A stretch of DNA of 64,000 nt, taken from NCBI GenBank assembly GCA_050011195.1, contig JBEKJO010000009.1, forward strand, positions 6,565-70,564, written 5' to 3'. Source of the DNA: PALSA-1440 sp050011195 (lineage in GTDB: Bacteria; Verrucomicrobiota; Verrucomicrobiia; Limisphaerales; UBA8199). Of the stretch, positions 1 to 8,490 are shown in pieces (the first letter of the stretch is position 1; every line of letters starts with the position of its first letter). Both the position numbers and the translations under genes were made by a program. The notes beneath the pieces are model-generated. The model ran no database searches, had not been told where the DNA came from, and saw only the letters and a list, made by a program, of their open reading frames with translations.

Positions 1-75
1 TAGATTCCTGGTTCCCCGCGTCCAGCAAATTCTCAAGTCCGCCGCCCCTGGTCATGGCGACACGTCGCAGGACGC

Positions 76-198
76 GCCGGCGCCCGCCCCCGGGTGGACA
101 ACAAGGTCTTCCCCTTCGACCCACTGCCCCAAGCCTTCGAGCGCCTGGCACAAGAGCCGATGGGCAAAATCCTGCGGGTGGCACGGTCCTCTGGCTAA
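76..198 (+). pseudogene. C-terminal fragment of a zinc-binding/quinone oxidoreductase-like protein
   Basis: The plus frame ending at the TAA at 196-198 reads VDNKVFPFDPLPQAFERLAQ followed by EPMGKILRVA. That is the usual end of medium-chain NADPH:quinone oxidoreductases (a D-x-V-F-P-x-D turn, then G-K-I). The same frame has a TAG at 1-3 and no family-like sequence before about position 76, so it is either a decayed copy or the frameshifted end of a gene starting left of the window. It converges on, and overlaps by a few bases, the minus-strand gene ending at 195. The family call rests on about 40 residues. Confidence 0.35.
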
Positions 199-1463
199 TC
201 GTGCTTTCCCGGCGGCACCGGGCGGGGATAGGCGCGCAACTCGCGCACGACCAGCTCCGGCGCGTTCTCCGGCGGGCAGATCACCATGCCCACGCCGCCC
301 TTGTTGCGCATCCAGACCTTCTCGAAATCCGCCTGCAGCCATTGCAAACAATGGCCCCCCTCCTTCGCCTTTTGCGCGCTCGAGGCCGAATCGGTCACGA
401 TCACCCGGCCATCCTCGGTCACGCCGCACAAAGCGACAATGTGTCCCTCCATCTTCTCGTAGGGCGGCGCGATATACTCACTGCTGGCCGGCATGGTGAT
501 CGAGCAGAGAATCACCTTGTTCTCGCCCACGGTCTGGCGCACCGCCTCCCAGTCCCGAAAGCGATCCAGGTAGGCGCTGAAGCCGTGTTCGACTGCCGCA
601 TTGATCGTGCGCGGCCAAATGCCGAACGATTCGTACTCCGGGTCGGTCGTGTAGCAGATGATCTGCTCCAGGGGCAGCGGTTTGCCGAAGTACTGCATCG
701 CCGACGCCAACGCCGCCGACTGGCACCGGTCCTTTAACGGGTTCCCGCACACATCGGCCTGCAGGCGCAAGGGAACATCGAGAACCTTTGCCGCCGCCCG
801 AGCGCTCGTCTTCCCGGGCCGGTAACGCGAAGCCAGCGCCGCTGTGGGCGTGGTGTCGGTGGCGATGACGCCCAGGGCCGGCAACACCGTCAGCGGCGTC
901 TCCCCTTCATTGACGACCTTGAACCGGTAACCGGTCGCCTTCGCTTTCAGCAGCAGGGTGTCCTCGTCGAGCCGGCCCCGGTCGAAACTCGGCTTGGTGC
1001 GTTTGGCGGAGAGCCTGACGTTGCCCCAGAAGCCCGCATAGAGCCACGGCGACGCGTCCCCCGGCCCAAACTCCACCTGGAGATAAAGCCGGAACCCTTC
1101 ATCTCTGGGGAGACGGACATTCCAGTAATAGATCAACTCGTCGAAGGGAAACCCGGCCTTCACGAGCGGCGAGGTCCAAGCCCCCTTTCCCGACCGGGCC
1201 AGCTCCCTGGCCTCGATGCGGTGCCGCCAGTCGATGGGCGCCACGGGTCCGAGGGGCGTCGCCGTGCCCAATGGCGCGGCCGCCGCGTCGGTTCGGTTCG
1301 CCGGTTCGGCTTCCGCCGATTTCGCGCCCAAGACACAAGCTGCGAGAGAGAACGCCAGGCAAAGGCACCGGGACGCGGCAAGGCGGCCCTTCGCGCCAAC
1401 ATTATCGAATGCTGGAACTTCGCGCGCTTCGCGCGGGCGCGGTTGAGGAGTATAGTTTTGCAT
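195..1463 (-). CDS. Exported C39-like (papain-fold) cysteine peptidase
   Basis: This is a 422-residue protein. The start at 1463 (MQNYTPQ) was chosen over an upstream in-frame ATG at 1499 because the upstream residues add only basic sequence. A hydrophobic signal-like segment (CLCLAFSLAACVLGAKSAEA) precedes the mature region. The first half is beta-rich and without a recognised family. The second half fits the Peptidase_C39_2 fold: a cysteine in KDRCQSAALASAM about where the catalytic Cys lies, then GHIVALCG with the candidate His, then a VTDS Asp. The catalytic assignment is from motif order only. It probably cleaves or binds peptides outside the cytoplasm. No substrate can be inferred, and it stands alone. 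Confidence 0.7.
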   Translation of the reverse strand: MQNYTPQPRPREAREVPAFDNVGAKGRLAASRCLCLAFSLAACVLGAKSAEAEPANRTDAAAAPLGTATPLGPVAPIDWRHRIEARELARSGKGAWTSPLVKAGFPFDELIYYWNVRLPRDEGFRLYLQVEFGPGDASPWLYAGFWGNVRLSAKRTKPSFDRGRLDEDTLLLKAKATGYRFKVVNEGETPLTVLPALGVIATDTTPTAALASRYRPGKTSARAAAKVLDVPLRLQADVCGNPLKDRCQSAALASAMQYFGKPLPLEQIICYTTDPEYESFGIWPRTINAAVEHGFSAYLDRFRDWEAVRQTVGENKVILCSITMPASSEYIAPPYEKMEGHIVALCGVTEDGRVIVTDSASSAQKAKEGGHCLQWLQADFEKVWMRNKGGVGMVICPPENAPELVVRELRAYPRPVPPGKHD

Positions 1464-1479
1464 TTCGGATCGCGCATGT

Positions 1480-1509
1480 AGCCTACGCCAGCGGCGCAAT
1501 CGGGGTCAA
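1480..1509 (-). promoter_or_regulatory. Possible sigma-70-type promoter before the C39-like peptidase gene
   Basis: On the minus strand, TTGACC (1509-1504) is followed after 18 bases by TAGGCT (1485-1480). The start codon is only 17 bases beyond, so the leader would be very short. The weak -10 box keeps confidence low. Confidence 0.35.
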
Positions 1510-1646
1510 TCACACTTCATGCTTGGTGCTGCGCCTCGGCAGCCGGTCGGTTACGCTATAGTTAAACCAGTCTATGCTGCGCAGCCGAGCAACAATTGTT
1601 CCGTCATCTCGGTCGCGCCGCCTGCGACCTGAATCCCTCGGCTCTC

Positions 1647-4001
1647 TCACTGCCGCAGGCGGAAAAACTGCTGGGTTGCGCTCATTGTGTTCGTATAGGG
1701 ACCGACCACGATCGGGCCCGGTAAGTCGGCATAGGGGCCGGAAACATTGGTAGCGCTTTGCAGGATGAAATTGCCCTGCCAGTTCAAAGCTAAACTACCC
1801 CCCGCCTGGCGTACGGTGATCGCGCCCGGACTTGGAAGTTGCGAGATGAATCGCACCGCGTCCGCATACCACCGCCCCGAAGTCAGCCCGCTCACATACG
1901 TGAAGGTAATCAACGGGTTGGTCACGCTTGCTGTGATGTTGCCGACGGTCTCCCAGGTATTGTTGATGGCGTCACCGGAACCGCTGGAAAATGCCGTCGT
2001 CGTGGCGGGAAAGGTGGTGCTCGACACGCCCGTCGCCGCCGGTTTCACCACGATGTTGCCCGATTCCTGGTAGGAAGCGCCGCTGTTGTATCCCCAACTG
2101 ACCGAGACGGAATAGGCCGTCCCCGCCACCAAGGTCGGCGTCACGGAAAACGACGTGGATGTGCTGGCCGTCGAGGTGAAACGGCTGCTGCCGGGCGAAG
2201 TGCATCCGGCGGCGGCGCTCTTGGTTGCCGAAATGGTGCTGGAAAAGCCGCTGAACGAAAAGGCCGGATTGTTGGTCCCGGCTGTGCTGCTGCCAGACCG
2301 GCTTTCCACGACGTTGGTCGTCTGGGAAACGGCGACATCAATCACCCGCAAGGTTCCGTCCACCGCCAAGGTATTGGTGTTCCAACCCAGCCCCATACCC
2401 GGCACAGTCGGGCTGATCGAGGCGAATGCGCCCGCGTAGCTTGCCGCATCGAACAATTTGAACGCGTTCCCCGCCGCAAAGGCGCCGGACTGATTGTTGA
2501 GGACCAGCGCGCCGCCGTAAGTCACTTCCGTCAGGCCAGTGATTTCATCCGACGCGCCGGTGGCGGCATTAACGTCCATTAACGTCGAACTGCCCGATCC
2601 CAACGCCAGGGTGTTGCTGAGGGTCAGTTGCGCGAAGCCCGGCCCGGGCGAAAGGGTGCCGCCGGCAATAACCGAAACCGGTCCCGCCAACACTCCGGTC
2701 CCACTCAAAGTTCCACCCGCCACCACAATCGCATTGGTCATGCTGCCGGTGACTTGGAGCGTTCCGTTGCTGATGGTCGTGACCCCGCTGCAAGTATTCG
2801 CGCCTGCCAACGCCACCGTGCCGAGCCATGTCAGTGTTAAATTTCCCGGGCCGCTGACGGGTCCATTGACGGCCAGGACGAGGTTTTGGGCAATCTTCCA
2901 GTTCTGATTGGCGCCGAGGACGATCGCGGAATTGAGCGTTGTGTTCACGGATGAGGAGACAGTGTCGATGCCATTGGTCTCAATCATCAAGGTGTTGCCG
3001 CTGATCGAATACGGCCCGCCGTCCTGGAAAGCCAGGCTGTTGACCGCCATGTTCTGGTCGAGCGTCGTATTTTGGTTGCCGGCGGTGAAATGAGTGAAAA
3101 CCACATCGCTCGCCCCATTCGGCAGCATGTTCGAGAGCCAGCTATTGCTGTCGGTCCAATTAGCCGTGCCCGCCCCGGTCCAAAAGACAGTGGTCGTCGG
3201 TGCGTAAATGCGCACATAATCCACCACCATTGTCGTCGTGCTGGTCGCCTGGTTGCCGTAGCCGTTCGTCGGGATGTTTCCCGCATACCAGCCATTGGTC
3301 AGCTCGGAACTGAGCGTCACCTCGCCGGTTCGGTCGGAATGCCCGGCGTTCGTGCTCCACGTCTCGCTGCCATCTATATAAAAATAGTAATTGGTGCGGT
3401 CCCACAACAGCCCGTAAGTATGAAAACCGGTGCCAAGATTGGTACCGATAGGCCCGATAATGGCGGTTTTCTCATCGACCGCTTCGTTGTCCCAATGCAC
3501 CGCCTGCTGCACCCCGTTGTTGATATAATCCACATCTCCCGTGTCGGTGTAACGATGCTCGCAAATATCCACCTCGGCGCCCGAGGCCGACGGATTGCCG
3601 TCATAAAGCCCGGTGTTGGGCGAATTCATCCAAAACGCCGACCACATCCCCGGCTCGCCGTTCCATTCGATGCTCGCTTCGTAATAGCCGTAACAGAATA
3701 GCCCCTGACTCGAGACCGTGCCGCTGTAATAGGCACTGTTGGTATTGAAACAAGTGATGGTCAAGCAACCGTTGCTCACCGTCACGGCCTGCGGGACATC
3801 GGTGGCCTGATGATCCGGCCCCAGCCAGCACCACCATTTGCTTAAATCCAGCGAAGACCCGTCAAATTCGTCTGACCAAATCAGATAGTAACCCGGGGGA
3901 GGGGTCGCCGAAGCTTCCTGGGCAGCCAGCGCCGTCAGAAAAACAAAAAGCAACGCCCCACCCCGCCGCGAACGCATAGGCTGAAAAAGACCCTTCATCA
4001 T
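1647..4001 (-). CDS. Secreted GH16 glycoside hydrolase with autotransporter-type beta repeats
   Basis: This 784-residue protein starts at the ATG at 4001, which overlaps the upstream stop as ATGA. A longer start would run into the previous gene. It has a basic N-region and hydrophobic core (GGALLFVFLTALAAQEASA), then a GH16 laminarinase/carrageenase-like domain over about residues 35-270 with the catalytic signature E-V-D-I-C-E and the WxxFW motif WSAFWM. About residues 270-480 hold PATR-type repeats (TTISNGTLQVTGSMTNAIVV and GTLSPGPG). Next comes a Ser/Thr-rich beta domain of roughly 150 residues, and the short C-terminal domain ending TQQFFRLRQ typical of secreted proteins in this phylum. 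It should hydrolyse a beta-glucan or galactan outside the cell; the substrate is not deducible. Coupling to the preceding protease implies co-expression. Confidence 0.88.
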   Translation of the reverse strand: MMKGLFQPMRSRRGGALLFVFLTALAAQEASATPPPGYYLIWSDEFDGSSLDLSKWWCWLGPDHQATDVPQAVTVSNGCLTITCFNTNSAYYSGTVSSQGLFCYGYYEASIEWNGEPGMWSAFWMNSPNTGLYDGNPSASGAEVDICEHRYTDTGDVDYINNGVQQAVHWDNEAVDEKTAIIGPIGTNLGTGFHTYGLLWDRTNYYFYIDGSETWSTNAGHSDRTGEVTLSSELTNGWYAGNIPTNGYGNQATSTTTMVVDYVRIYAPTTTVFWTGAGTANWTDSNSWLSNMLPNGASDVVFTHFTAGNQNTTLDQNMAVNSLAFQDGGPYSISGNTLMIETNGIDTVSSSVNTTLNSAIVLGANQNWKIAQNLVLAVNGPVSGPGNLTLTWLGTVALAGANTCSGVTTISNGTLQVTGSMTNAIVVAGGTLSGTGVLAGPVSVIAGGTLSPGPGFAQLTLSNTLALGSGSSTLMDVNAATGASDEITGLTEVTYGGALVLNNQSGAFAAGNAFKLFDAASYAGAFASISPTVPGMGLGWNTNTLAVDGTLRVIDVAVSQTTNVVESRSGSSTAGTNNPAFSFSGFSSTISATKSAAAGCTSPGSSRFTSTASTSTSFSVTPTLVAGTAYSVSVSWGYNSGASYQESGNIVVKPAATGVSSTTFPATTTAFSSGSGDAINNTWETVGNITASVTNPLITFTYVSGLTSGRWYADAVRFISQLPSPGAITVRQAGGSLALNWQGNFILQSATNVSGPYADLPGPIVVGPYTNTMSATQQFFRLRQ

Positions 4002-5911
4002 TGGTGTCCATCCGTGTCCGTTCGTGGTTCCCGGGAAAGCGTTGGGTCGAGCCACAGGCCCCAATTGCCGCCGTTCCGGTTGCCCGCCTTGTCAACGATA
4101 AGCTCCAACGTTTTCATACCTGTAACGTCAACTTCGTAGCTGGCTCTAGCTGCTCCGCGAATGACAGGGGAACGAAAGACCTCTTTGCCATCGGTTTTAA
4201 TGACGAAAACGACCCCGGCGGCGTAGGGCTGATGAGCCGTGTGCAAGCCGGCTTCGCCGCGCAATATCTTCCATTGACCACCCAAATCGAAGACATAGCG
4301 GGATGGTGAGTGCGCGTAGAGACCGGAGGCATAGATTTTCCCTGAATCCAACCAGGGCGATTCAATCTGGTCGTTCAGCGGTATGCGGTTGGCCTCCGGC
4401 TTGAGCCAGCCCACTTCGGCACTCTCCGCTTGAGCATCGCCCAAGGCAAATTGGGTGATTGTGGCCGGCACGCCGGCAGGCTTTGGCTTGGACTCAGTCT
4501 GGAGGGTGCGGACGAGCTTGCGGGCGATGTCTTTGGCCAATTCCGGCGTGTTGCTTGCTTCCAGTTTCCGCAGCGCGTCTTGGGCGGCGCTGAGTTGGTT
4601 GCTGGCAACGGCATCCGCCACCGGCTCCAGGGCCTGCCGCATCTCCCACTGGGAGAGGTCCACCGTGCCCTCCGGCGTGACGCTGAAGCCGAGCCGTCGT
4701 TCTGATACAGCACCATTCACATGGCAGAGTTCGACGCGCAGCGTGCCATTTCCGCAAGGCGCCAAGTCGCTCACTTCGAGGGCGAACCGTCCTTGCGCAT
4801 CCGGCACGGCAGTGGCCGTCGGCGCGCGATAACCGCCATCATGCAGGGAATCGAAATAAGCAATGACGCCATAAATCGGGGGCGAGCCTGCGACGGTCCC
4901 CTCGAGACGGAGCGTGCCGTGCCGGCCGGCGAGGTCGGCGCGGGTGATGTTGGTGGAGAGGGTCAAATCGCATCGTTCAAGCTGACCCGGCTTCGCCTCG
5001 TCCTTATCCGAGCCGTTGAACAGGGGGCGGGCGGCCAGGCGCATCGCGCTGGCCATGGTGAGAAAGGAGCCTTTGCCTTCGCCGCGCCGCTCCTCGCGAT
5101 AGGTATGATTCCCCGCGCCCATGAGCGAGGTGCCCAGGGGCTTTTCATCCCACCGTTCGCCGGAGTGGGGCAGCGCAAAGGCGTGGCCAAGCTCGTGGGC
5201 GATGCCGCCGATGAAAACCGTGATATGCTTGCCCAGGGACATGTCGCCATATTCGCCGTCATTGAGCATCGGTTTCTTGCGGGTGAGATTGTCGAGGTCC
5301 TGCTGGGCCCAATCCGCCGCAAAGCACAACCCGCTTTGCTGCGTCCAGTTGCCGAAATAAGGTGAATGATGGCGAAACGTGCGGGCTTTTTCATCATAGG
5401 TGGCCAGGTGGCAGAAAATCAAAACCGTCTCGTGATCGAGCGAAATCCCGGCGGCCTCGAGCACTGGCTGGCATTCGCGTCGGACCATGTCGCCGCCGGC
5501 TGGGTCGCCAGTATTGCCACCATTCCTGCCCTGCCACCTCGGAAAGGCGGCCTCCGGCTCCTTGCTTTTAACCAGATGAATGATCAATTTGCCGTCCGCA
5601 TCACGCGGCAGGGTGAACGTTTTTGGGCCAAACCCCAGCCGCTCCATGCCGTCGCTGTAAAAGGCGCGGATGTCATCCATGATCGCTGCCAATCGTTGCT
5701 CGTATCTCGCCGCCGGCTCCCGGTCTGCGGGAGTGAAATAAACTATGTGCAGCTTCTTGGGCGGCGTTGCCGGGCGCGGCCCGTGGTAAGCGTCCAGGAT
5801 CTTCATGGCCCGTGCCGCCTGCTCGGATTCGGGAATGGGATCAACCGCGCGCAGAGCCGGCGCCGGGCAGGTCAGGGCCAAGCCGATCAAAACGGCAGAG
5901 ATGCACCGCAT
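3998..5911 (-). CDS. Secreted metzincin-like zinc protease with C-terminal NPCBM-like domain
   Basis: This 637-residue protein has an N-terminal signal peptide (VLIGLALTCPAPALRA). The zinc site is HELGHAFALPH, which fits HExxHxxxxxH with three His ligands, followed by SLMGAGNHTY as a plausible Met-turn. This points to a metzincin-type metalloprotease. A middle beta-sandwich and a short helical segment follow. The last 130 residues resemble the NPCBM/NEW2 carbohydrate-binding family (YASGLYAHSPSRYVFDLGG, then the GLHTAHQPYAAGVVFVI region and GNWGLWLDP). Binding glycans while cutting protein suggests glycoprotein or matrix targets, which is inference. The stop overlaps the GH16 start as ATGA, so the two are translationally coupled. 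Confidence 0.82.
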   Translation of the reverse strand: MRCISAVLIGLALTCPAPALRAVDPIPESEQAARAMKILDAYHGPRPATPPKKLHIVYFTPADREPAARYEQRLAAIMDDIRAFYSDGMERLGFGPKTFTLPRDADGKLIIHLVKSKEPEAAFPRWQGRNGGNTGDPAGGDMVRRECQPVLEAAGISLDHETVLIFCHLATYDEKARTFRHHSPYFGNWTQQSGLCFAADWAQQDLDNLTRKKPMLNDGEYGDMSLGKHITVFIGGIAHELGHAFALPHSGERWDEKPLGTSLMGAGNHTYREERRGEGKGSFLTMASAMRLAARPLFNGSDKDEAKPGQLERCDLTLSTNITRADLAGRHGTLRLEGTVAGSPPIYGVIAYFDSLHDGGYRAPTATAVPDAQGRFALEVSDLAPCGNGTLRVELCHVNGAVSERRLGFSVTPEGTVDLSQWEMRQALEPVADAVASNQLSAAQDALRKLEASNTPELAKDIARKLVRTLQTESKPKPAGVPATITQFALGDAQAESAEVGWLKPEANRIPLNDQIESPWLDSGKIYASGLYAHSPSRYVFDLGGQWKILRGEAGLHTAHQPYAAGVVFVIKTDGKEVFRSPVIRGAARASYEVDVTGMKTLELIVDKAGNRNGGNWGLWLDPTLSREPRTDTDGHQ

Positions 5912-5992
5912 AGTTTATACGCCCCAGACTGACCGTAAAGGCTGATGGAAGTCAAACCCCGTGTTGAAACGCGAGATTCCGCGACCCCGACC

Positions 5993-6021
5993 TTGACAAA
6001 TCGCCCTTTTGAGTGTACATT
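5993..6021 (+). promoter_or_regulatory. Sigma-70-type promoter for the phage-like protein gene
   Basis: A consensus TTGACA (5993-5998) is followed by a 17-base spacer and TACATT (6016-6021). A leader of about 90 bases with an AAAGGAG ribosome binding site at 6099-6105 leads to the coding region at 6117. This is one of the best promoters in the window. Confidence 0.7.
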
Positions 6022-6116
6022 ATCCCTGTAACGTGGTTGCACGAGTCGTGTGTACCAGCCGAACCAACCCCCGGCCAGACAACCCGGCAGCCACCGCTAA
6101 AGGAGTTTTGTTGTTT

Positions 6117-7169
6117 ATGGCAATGCCTTACACGAAGTCCGGCAAATGCGGGCTCATGGTCTATCAACGCGCTCGGTACGGCCAAATCTGCTACCTGGCT
6201 TTCATCCCGTACAACCCCCGCACCCCCGCGCAGGTCAATGGGCGTGAGATTTGGCAGGCGGTCAACGGGCGTTGGCGCACGCTCACCCAGGCGCAGATGG
6301 TCCGTTGGAACGCCGCAGCGGAGACGAGAAAGTCCAAACTCCGTCTTACTCAGGGCAAGCCGACCGGCCAAGTCCTGTTTGTCAAAATCAACTACCCGCT
6401 GGCGTATTGGGGCCGAGACCAGTTTGATCTGCCCCCTCGCTGCCCCCGGTTCCCCGAGCTGGCGGTTTCGGGCTTTTCGGTGACCAACGTCGGGGGGATC
6501 ATCAAGATCAGTCTGGATTGTTCCAACAATCCCGGCGACCACACCATTCTCCGCGCCTCCGCGCCCCTGAGCGCAGGGCGTAAGACTTGCACCCAGTTCC
6601 GTATTATCGGCCTGTGCCCGTCCCCCGGCGAGGGTTTGGCCGACATCACGGCTCTCTACACCGCCAAGTTCGGCGTTCCGCGCGCCGGCTCGAAGATATT
6701 CCTGCGGGTCAACCAGATGATTGATGGTTGGCAGGACAAGCCGGTGGAGTTCAGGTTGGTTGTGCCGGCGCCACAGGCGGAACCGGTCTTGGGCCGCCCG
6801 TTCATCGTAGTCCAAAGCAACCACAGATGGACAGAGATGGACAGGGATCAGAAGGAATCTGAAGGCTGGGCATTGACGCTTTCGACGGGGAGCACAGACT
6901 TGAATTGGTTAACTGAGTTAAATGGGTTAGCTGAGTTAAATAGGTTAAGTGGGTGGCGGGGGTGGTGCGGCAGGACCGTGACTGGAACTGAAAAGGGGAG
7001 GGGTTGTTGGGGTAGGGATTGGGGTTTGGGTGTGAAAGGGAGTGGGGTATTATGTCTTAAAACAGGACACGGGAACGGGGGAGACCCCCCTTTGATACCG
7101 GAGTGCTTGCACACCGCCACCATCCCGCCATCATCCCAACACGATTGGGGCACGTTTAAGCCACCATAG
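6117..7169 (+). CDS. Phage-like NPRTPAQ-motif protein with a read-through C-terminus
   Basis: The open frame is 350 residues. The AAAGGAG at 6099-6105 is closer to an in-frame TTG at 6111 than to the ATG at 6117, so the true start may be either, or the ATG at 6123. The N-terminus contains YNPRTPAQVNGREIWQAVN and WRTLTQAQMVRWNAAA. This NPRTPAQ / W-x-x-L-T-x-x-Q-x-x-x-W pattern is common in small phage virion-associated and DUF6266-like proteins. Residues to about 234 look like a folded beta-rich domain. After that the frame enters generic intergenic sequence (SNHRWTEMDRDQ and then a TTAA-rich repeat), so the last 115 residues are probably not ancestral. The function is unknown and no other phage genes are adjacent. 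Confidence 0.65.
   Translation: MAMPYTKSGKCGLMVYQRARYGQICYLAFIPYNPRTPAQVNGREIWQAVNGRWRTLTQAQMVRWNAAAETRKSKLRLTQGKPTGQVLFVKINYPLAYWGRDQFDLPPRCPRFPELAVSGFSVTNVGGIIKISLDCSNNPGDHTILRASAPLSAGRKTCTQFRIIGLCPSPGEGLADITALYTAKFGVPRAGSKIFLRVNQMIDGWQDKPVEFRLVVPAPQAEPVLGRPFIVVQSNHRWTEMDRDQKESEGWALTLSTGSTDLNWLTELNGLAELNRLSGWRGWCGRTVTGTEKGRGCWGRDWGLGVKGSGVLCLKTGHGNGGDPPLIPECLHTATIPPSSQHDWGTFKPP
6899..6955. repeat. Degenerate TTAA-rich tandem repeat
   Basis: Units of about 15 bases resembling gttaaatgggttagctga are repeated about four times. They lie inside the read-through tail of the preceding frame. A related motif appears just before rpsG at 29092-29128. Confidence 0.6.
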
Positions 7170-7212
7170 CTTGCTGTTCGTTTCGGACTTGCTCATGGAC
7201 CATGAAGCCTAG

Positions 7213-7287
7213 CGTAGCGGAGGCTCGGCAGAGCGCCGCCATTATTCGGGAATAAGGTCAGCGGCACTCTGCCGAGACGCCGCTACG
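7213..7287. repeat. 27-bp inverted repeat (REP-like element)
   Basis: The left arm, 7213-7239, is nearly the reverse complement of the right arm, 7261-7287, around a 21-base loop. The core CTCGGCAGAG is conserved in both arms. It lies in a gene-free stretch 3' of the phage-like gene and could fold into a stable hairpin or be a miniature mobile element. Confidence 0.7.
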
Positions 7288-7522
7288 GAAGGGGACAATG
7301 TTTAGCCATGGATTGAACACGGATTGACTGGACTTGACCCGGGGGTAAAGCCCGCGGGAGCGGTCTTTGTCTGTGGCGGTGTCCTCGGCGGGTGCAGGGC
7401 GGGGGTTGTCGAAGCTCGCGGGGACGCTCGCCTTCCCGGGGCGGCGCGCTGGGGACAGGCAGTGGGCAAAAGTTTGCACGCCGTGGGAAGGGCGTCAACT
7501 GGAAGGTGAAAGTTTTTTTTAG

Positions 7523-7587
7523 GGTGATGGGTGACGGGTGACGGGTGACTGGTAACTGGTGATTGGTGATGGGTGACGGGTGATGGG
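7523..7587. repeat. GGTGAYGGGTGAC-type degenerate tandem repeat
   Basis: Seven-base units (GGTGATG, GGTGACG, GGTGACT, GGTAACT, GGTGATT) are repeated head to tail nine times. A shorter array of the same family is at 10684-10720. Confidence 0.7.
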
Positions 7588-7640
7588 CGCGGATGGACGG
7601 GATTGGGGATTTACGATTTACGATTTACGCGCGGGGGGAG

Positions 7641-7709
7641 GGGCCAAATCCGAAGCCCGAAATCCGAAGTCCGAAGGAAATCCGAAACCCGAAGTCCGAA
7701 ATCCGAAGT
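7641..7709. repeat. CCGAAATCCGAAGT-type degenerate repeat
   Basis: Nine- to ten-base units of the form CCGAARTCCGAA are repeated. The same family occurs at 49916-49958, where it has entered a coding region. Confidence 0.7.
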
Positions 7710-7910
7710 GTGGTGGCGGGTTGGACTATTCGGACGGCGTAAGGCGGGACCATGCCGGCGCTCCGTTGGGGGCTTTCGACGATGGCGAAGCGGCCGGAGG
7801 CCCGGTCTCGCTGGTGCCCCGGCGGCGAGGTCAGATATGCAGGCTGTACGCGACTGCGGCGCCTAGCTCAGGCCGATAGTTGGGCGCCATGGTTCCCGGC
7901 ATCCGACTCG

Positions 7911-8231
7911 TCATTGCGGTATGACGTGTATCGCTCTGATCTCGCGGCGAAATCGGGCAAGCAGGTACGCGATGAAGTGCCCAGTAATTTCAGGTGGCGT
8001 ACCTCCGAGTCTGTTGACAACGCGGCAGATCAACATCTGACACGGGGCATCCCACTGAATATTGATCGCACCCTGCGCGTCGTCGCTGTGAAGCTTGGTC
8101 CACCCTCGCTGCCTGCCCCATCGTTTTCCCTCTGCGGTGTACAAGTTGAACTGTTCGAGTTTCGAGTCCCTGGCGATTCTCCCCCTGAGGGACTCGCCCT
8201 TATGTGAGATAACGTGGATGACGGTTTGCAT
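7911..8231 (-). CDS. Small conserved-looking protein of unknown function
   Basis: This 106-residue protein has balanced composition and no low complexity. It is rich in Arg, Ile and Val, starting MQTVIHVISHKGESL and ending FRREIRAIHVIPQ. I recognise no domain. The beginning suggests a compact alpha/beta protein, with no signal peptide or membrane segment. It sits among repeats between two decayed areas, in the same orientation as the next minus-strand genes. Opposite-strand frames here look repeat-derived. Coding is supported by composition only. Confidence 0.5.
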   Translation of the reverse strand: MQTVIHVISHKGESLRGRIARDSKLEQFNLYTAEGKRWGRQRGWTKLHSDDAQGAINIQWDAPCQMLICRVVNRLGGTPPEITGHFIAYLLARFRREIRAIHVIPQ

Positions 8232-8344
8232 GTTCGAGGCGCGTTTTGACAGGTTGGCGCTAAAGCCGCAAGCTCAATTTTCAACTGTTTCGGGGCTCGC
8301 GGGAGCCCTTCCTGCCGACAATGAGGACATGCCGCGGCCGCCGT

Positions 8345-8475
8345 TCACGGCACGCAAAGGCGGCAGAAGCGGGCCGGATAGTTCGTCCACGCCGGATCGC
8401 TGAAGTAGAGCCGGTCGCTGGTGAGGGTACTCGTTTGCAGCGGAGAGCATTGGAGTGTGACCAGGTTGGTCTCTA
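8345..8475 (-). pseudogene. Remnant of an LRR-protein C-terminal domain
   Basis: The minus strand encodes TLETNLVTLQCSPLQTSTLT then SDRLYFSDPAWTNYPARFCR and a stop at 8347-8345. It aligns closely with the last 43 residues of the LRR_5 protein at 9050-10633 (NLANQIWSPVSTNTLTNGSS, then YFTDPRWTNYTRRYYRL), including the stop position. No upstream part of such a gene remains; the previous stop, at 8491, belongs to a membrane protein. Confidence 0.75.
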
Positions 8476-8490
8476 GCGTCTGGCTAGGCG

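Larger units (their letters stand above)
7288..7910. other. Gene-free repeat-rich region
   Basis: No convincing gene is seen here. It holds a single arm of a GCTCGCGGGGACGCTCGCC element (about 7412-7440), a run of degenerate GTGACGGGTGAC/TGGTGATTGG units (7523-7587), and ATTTACG and CCGAAATCCGAAGT-type units (7606-7709). Short open frames across it reflect the repeats only. Confidence 0.6.
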
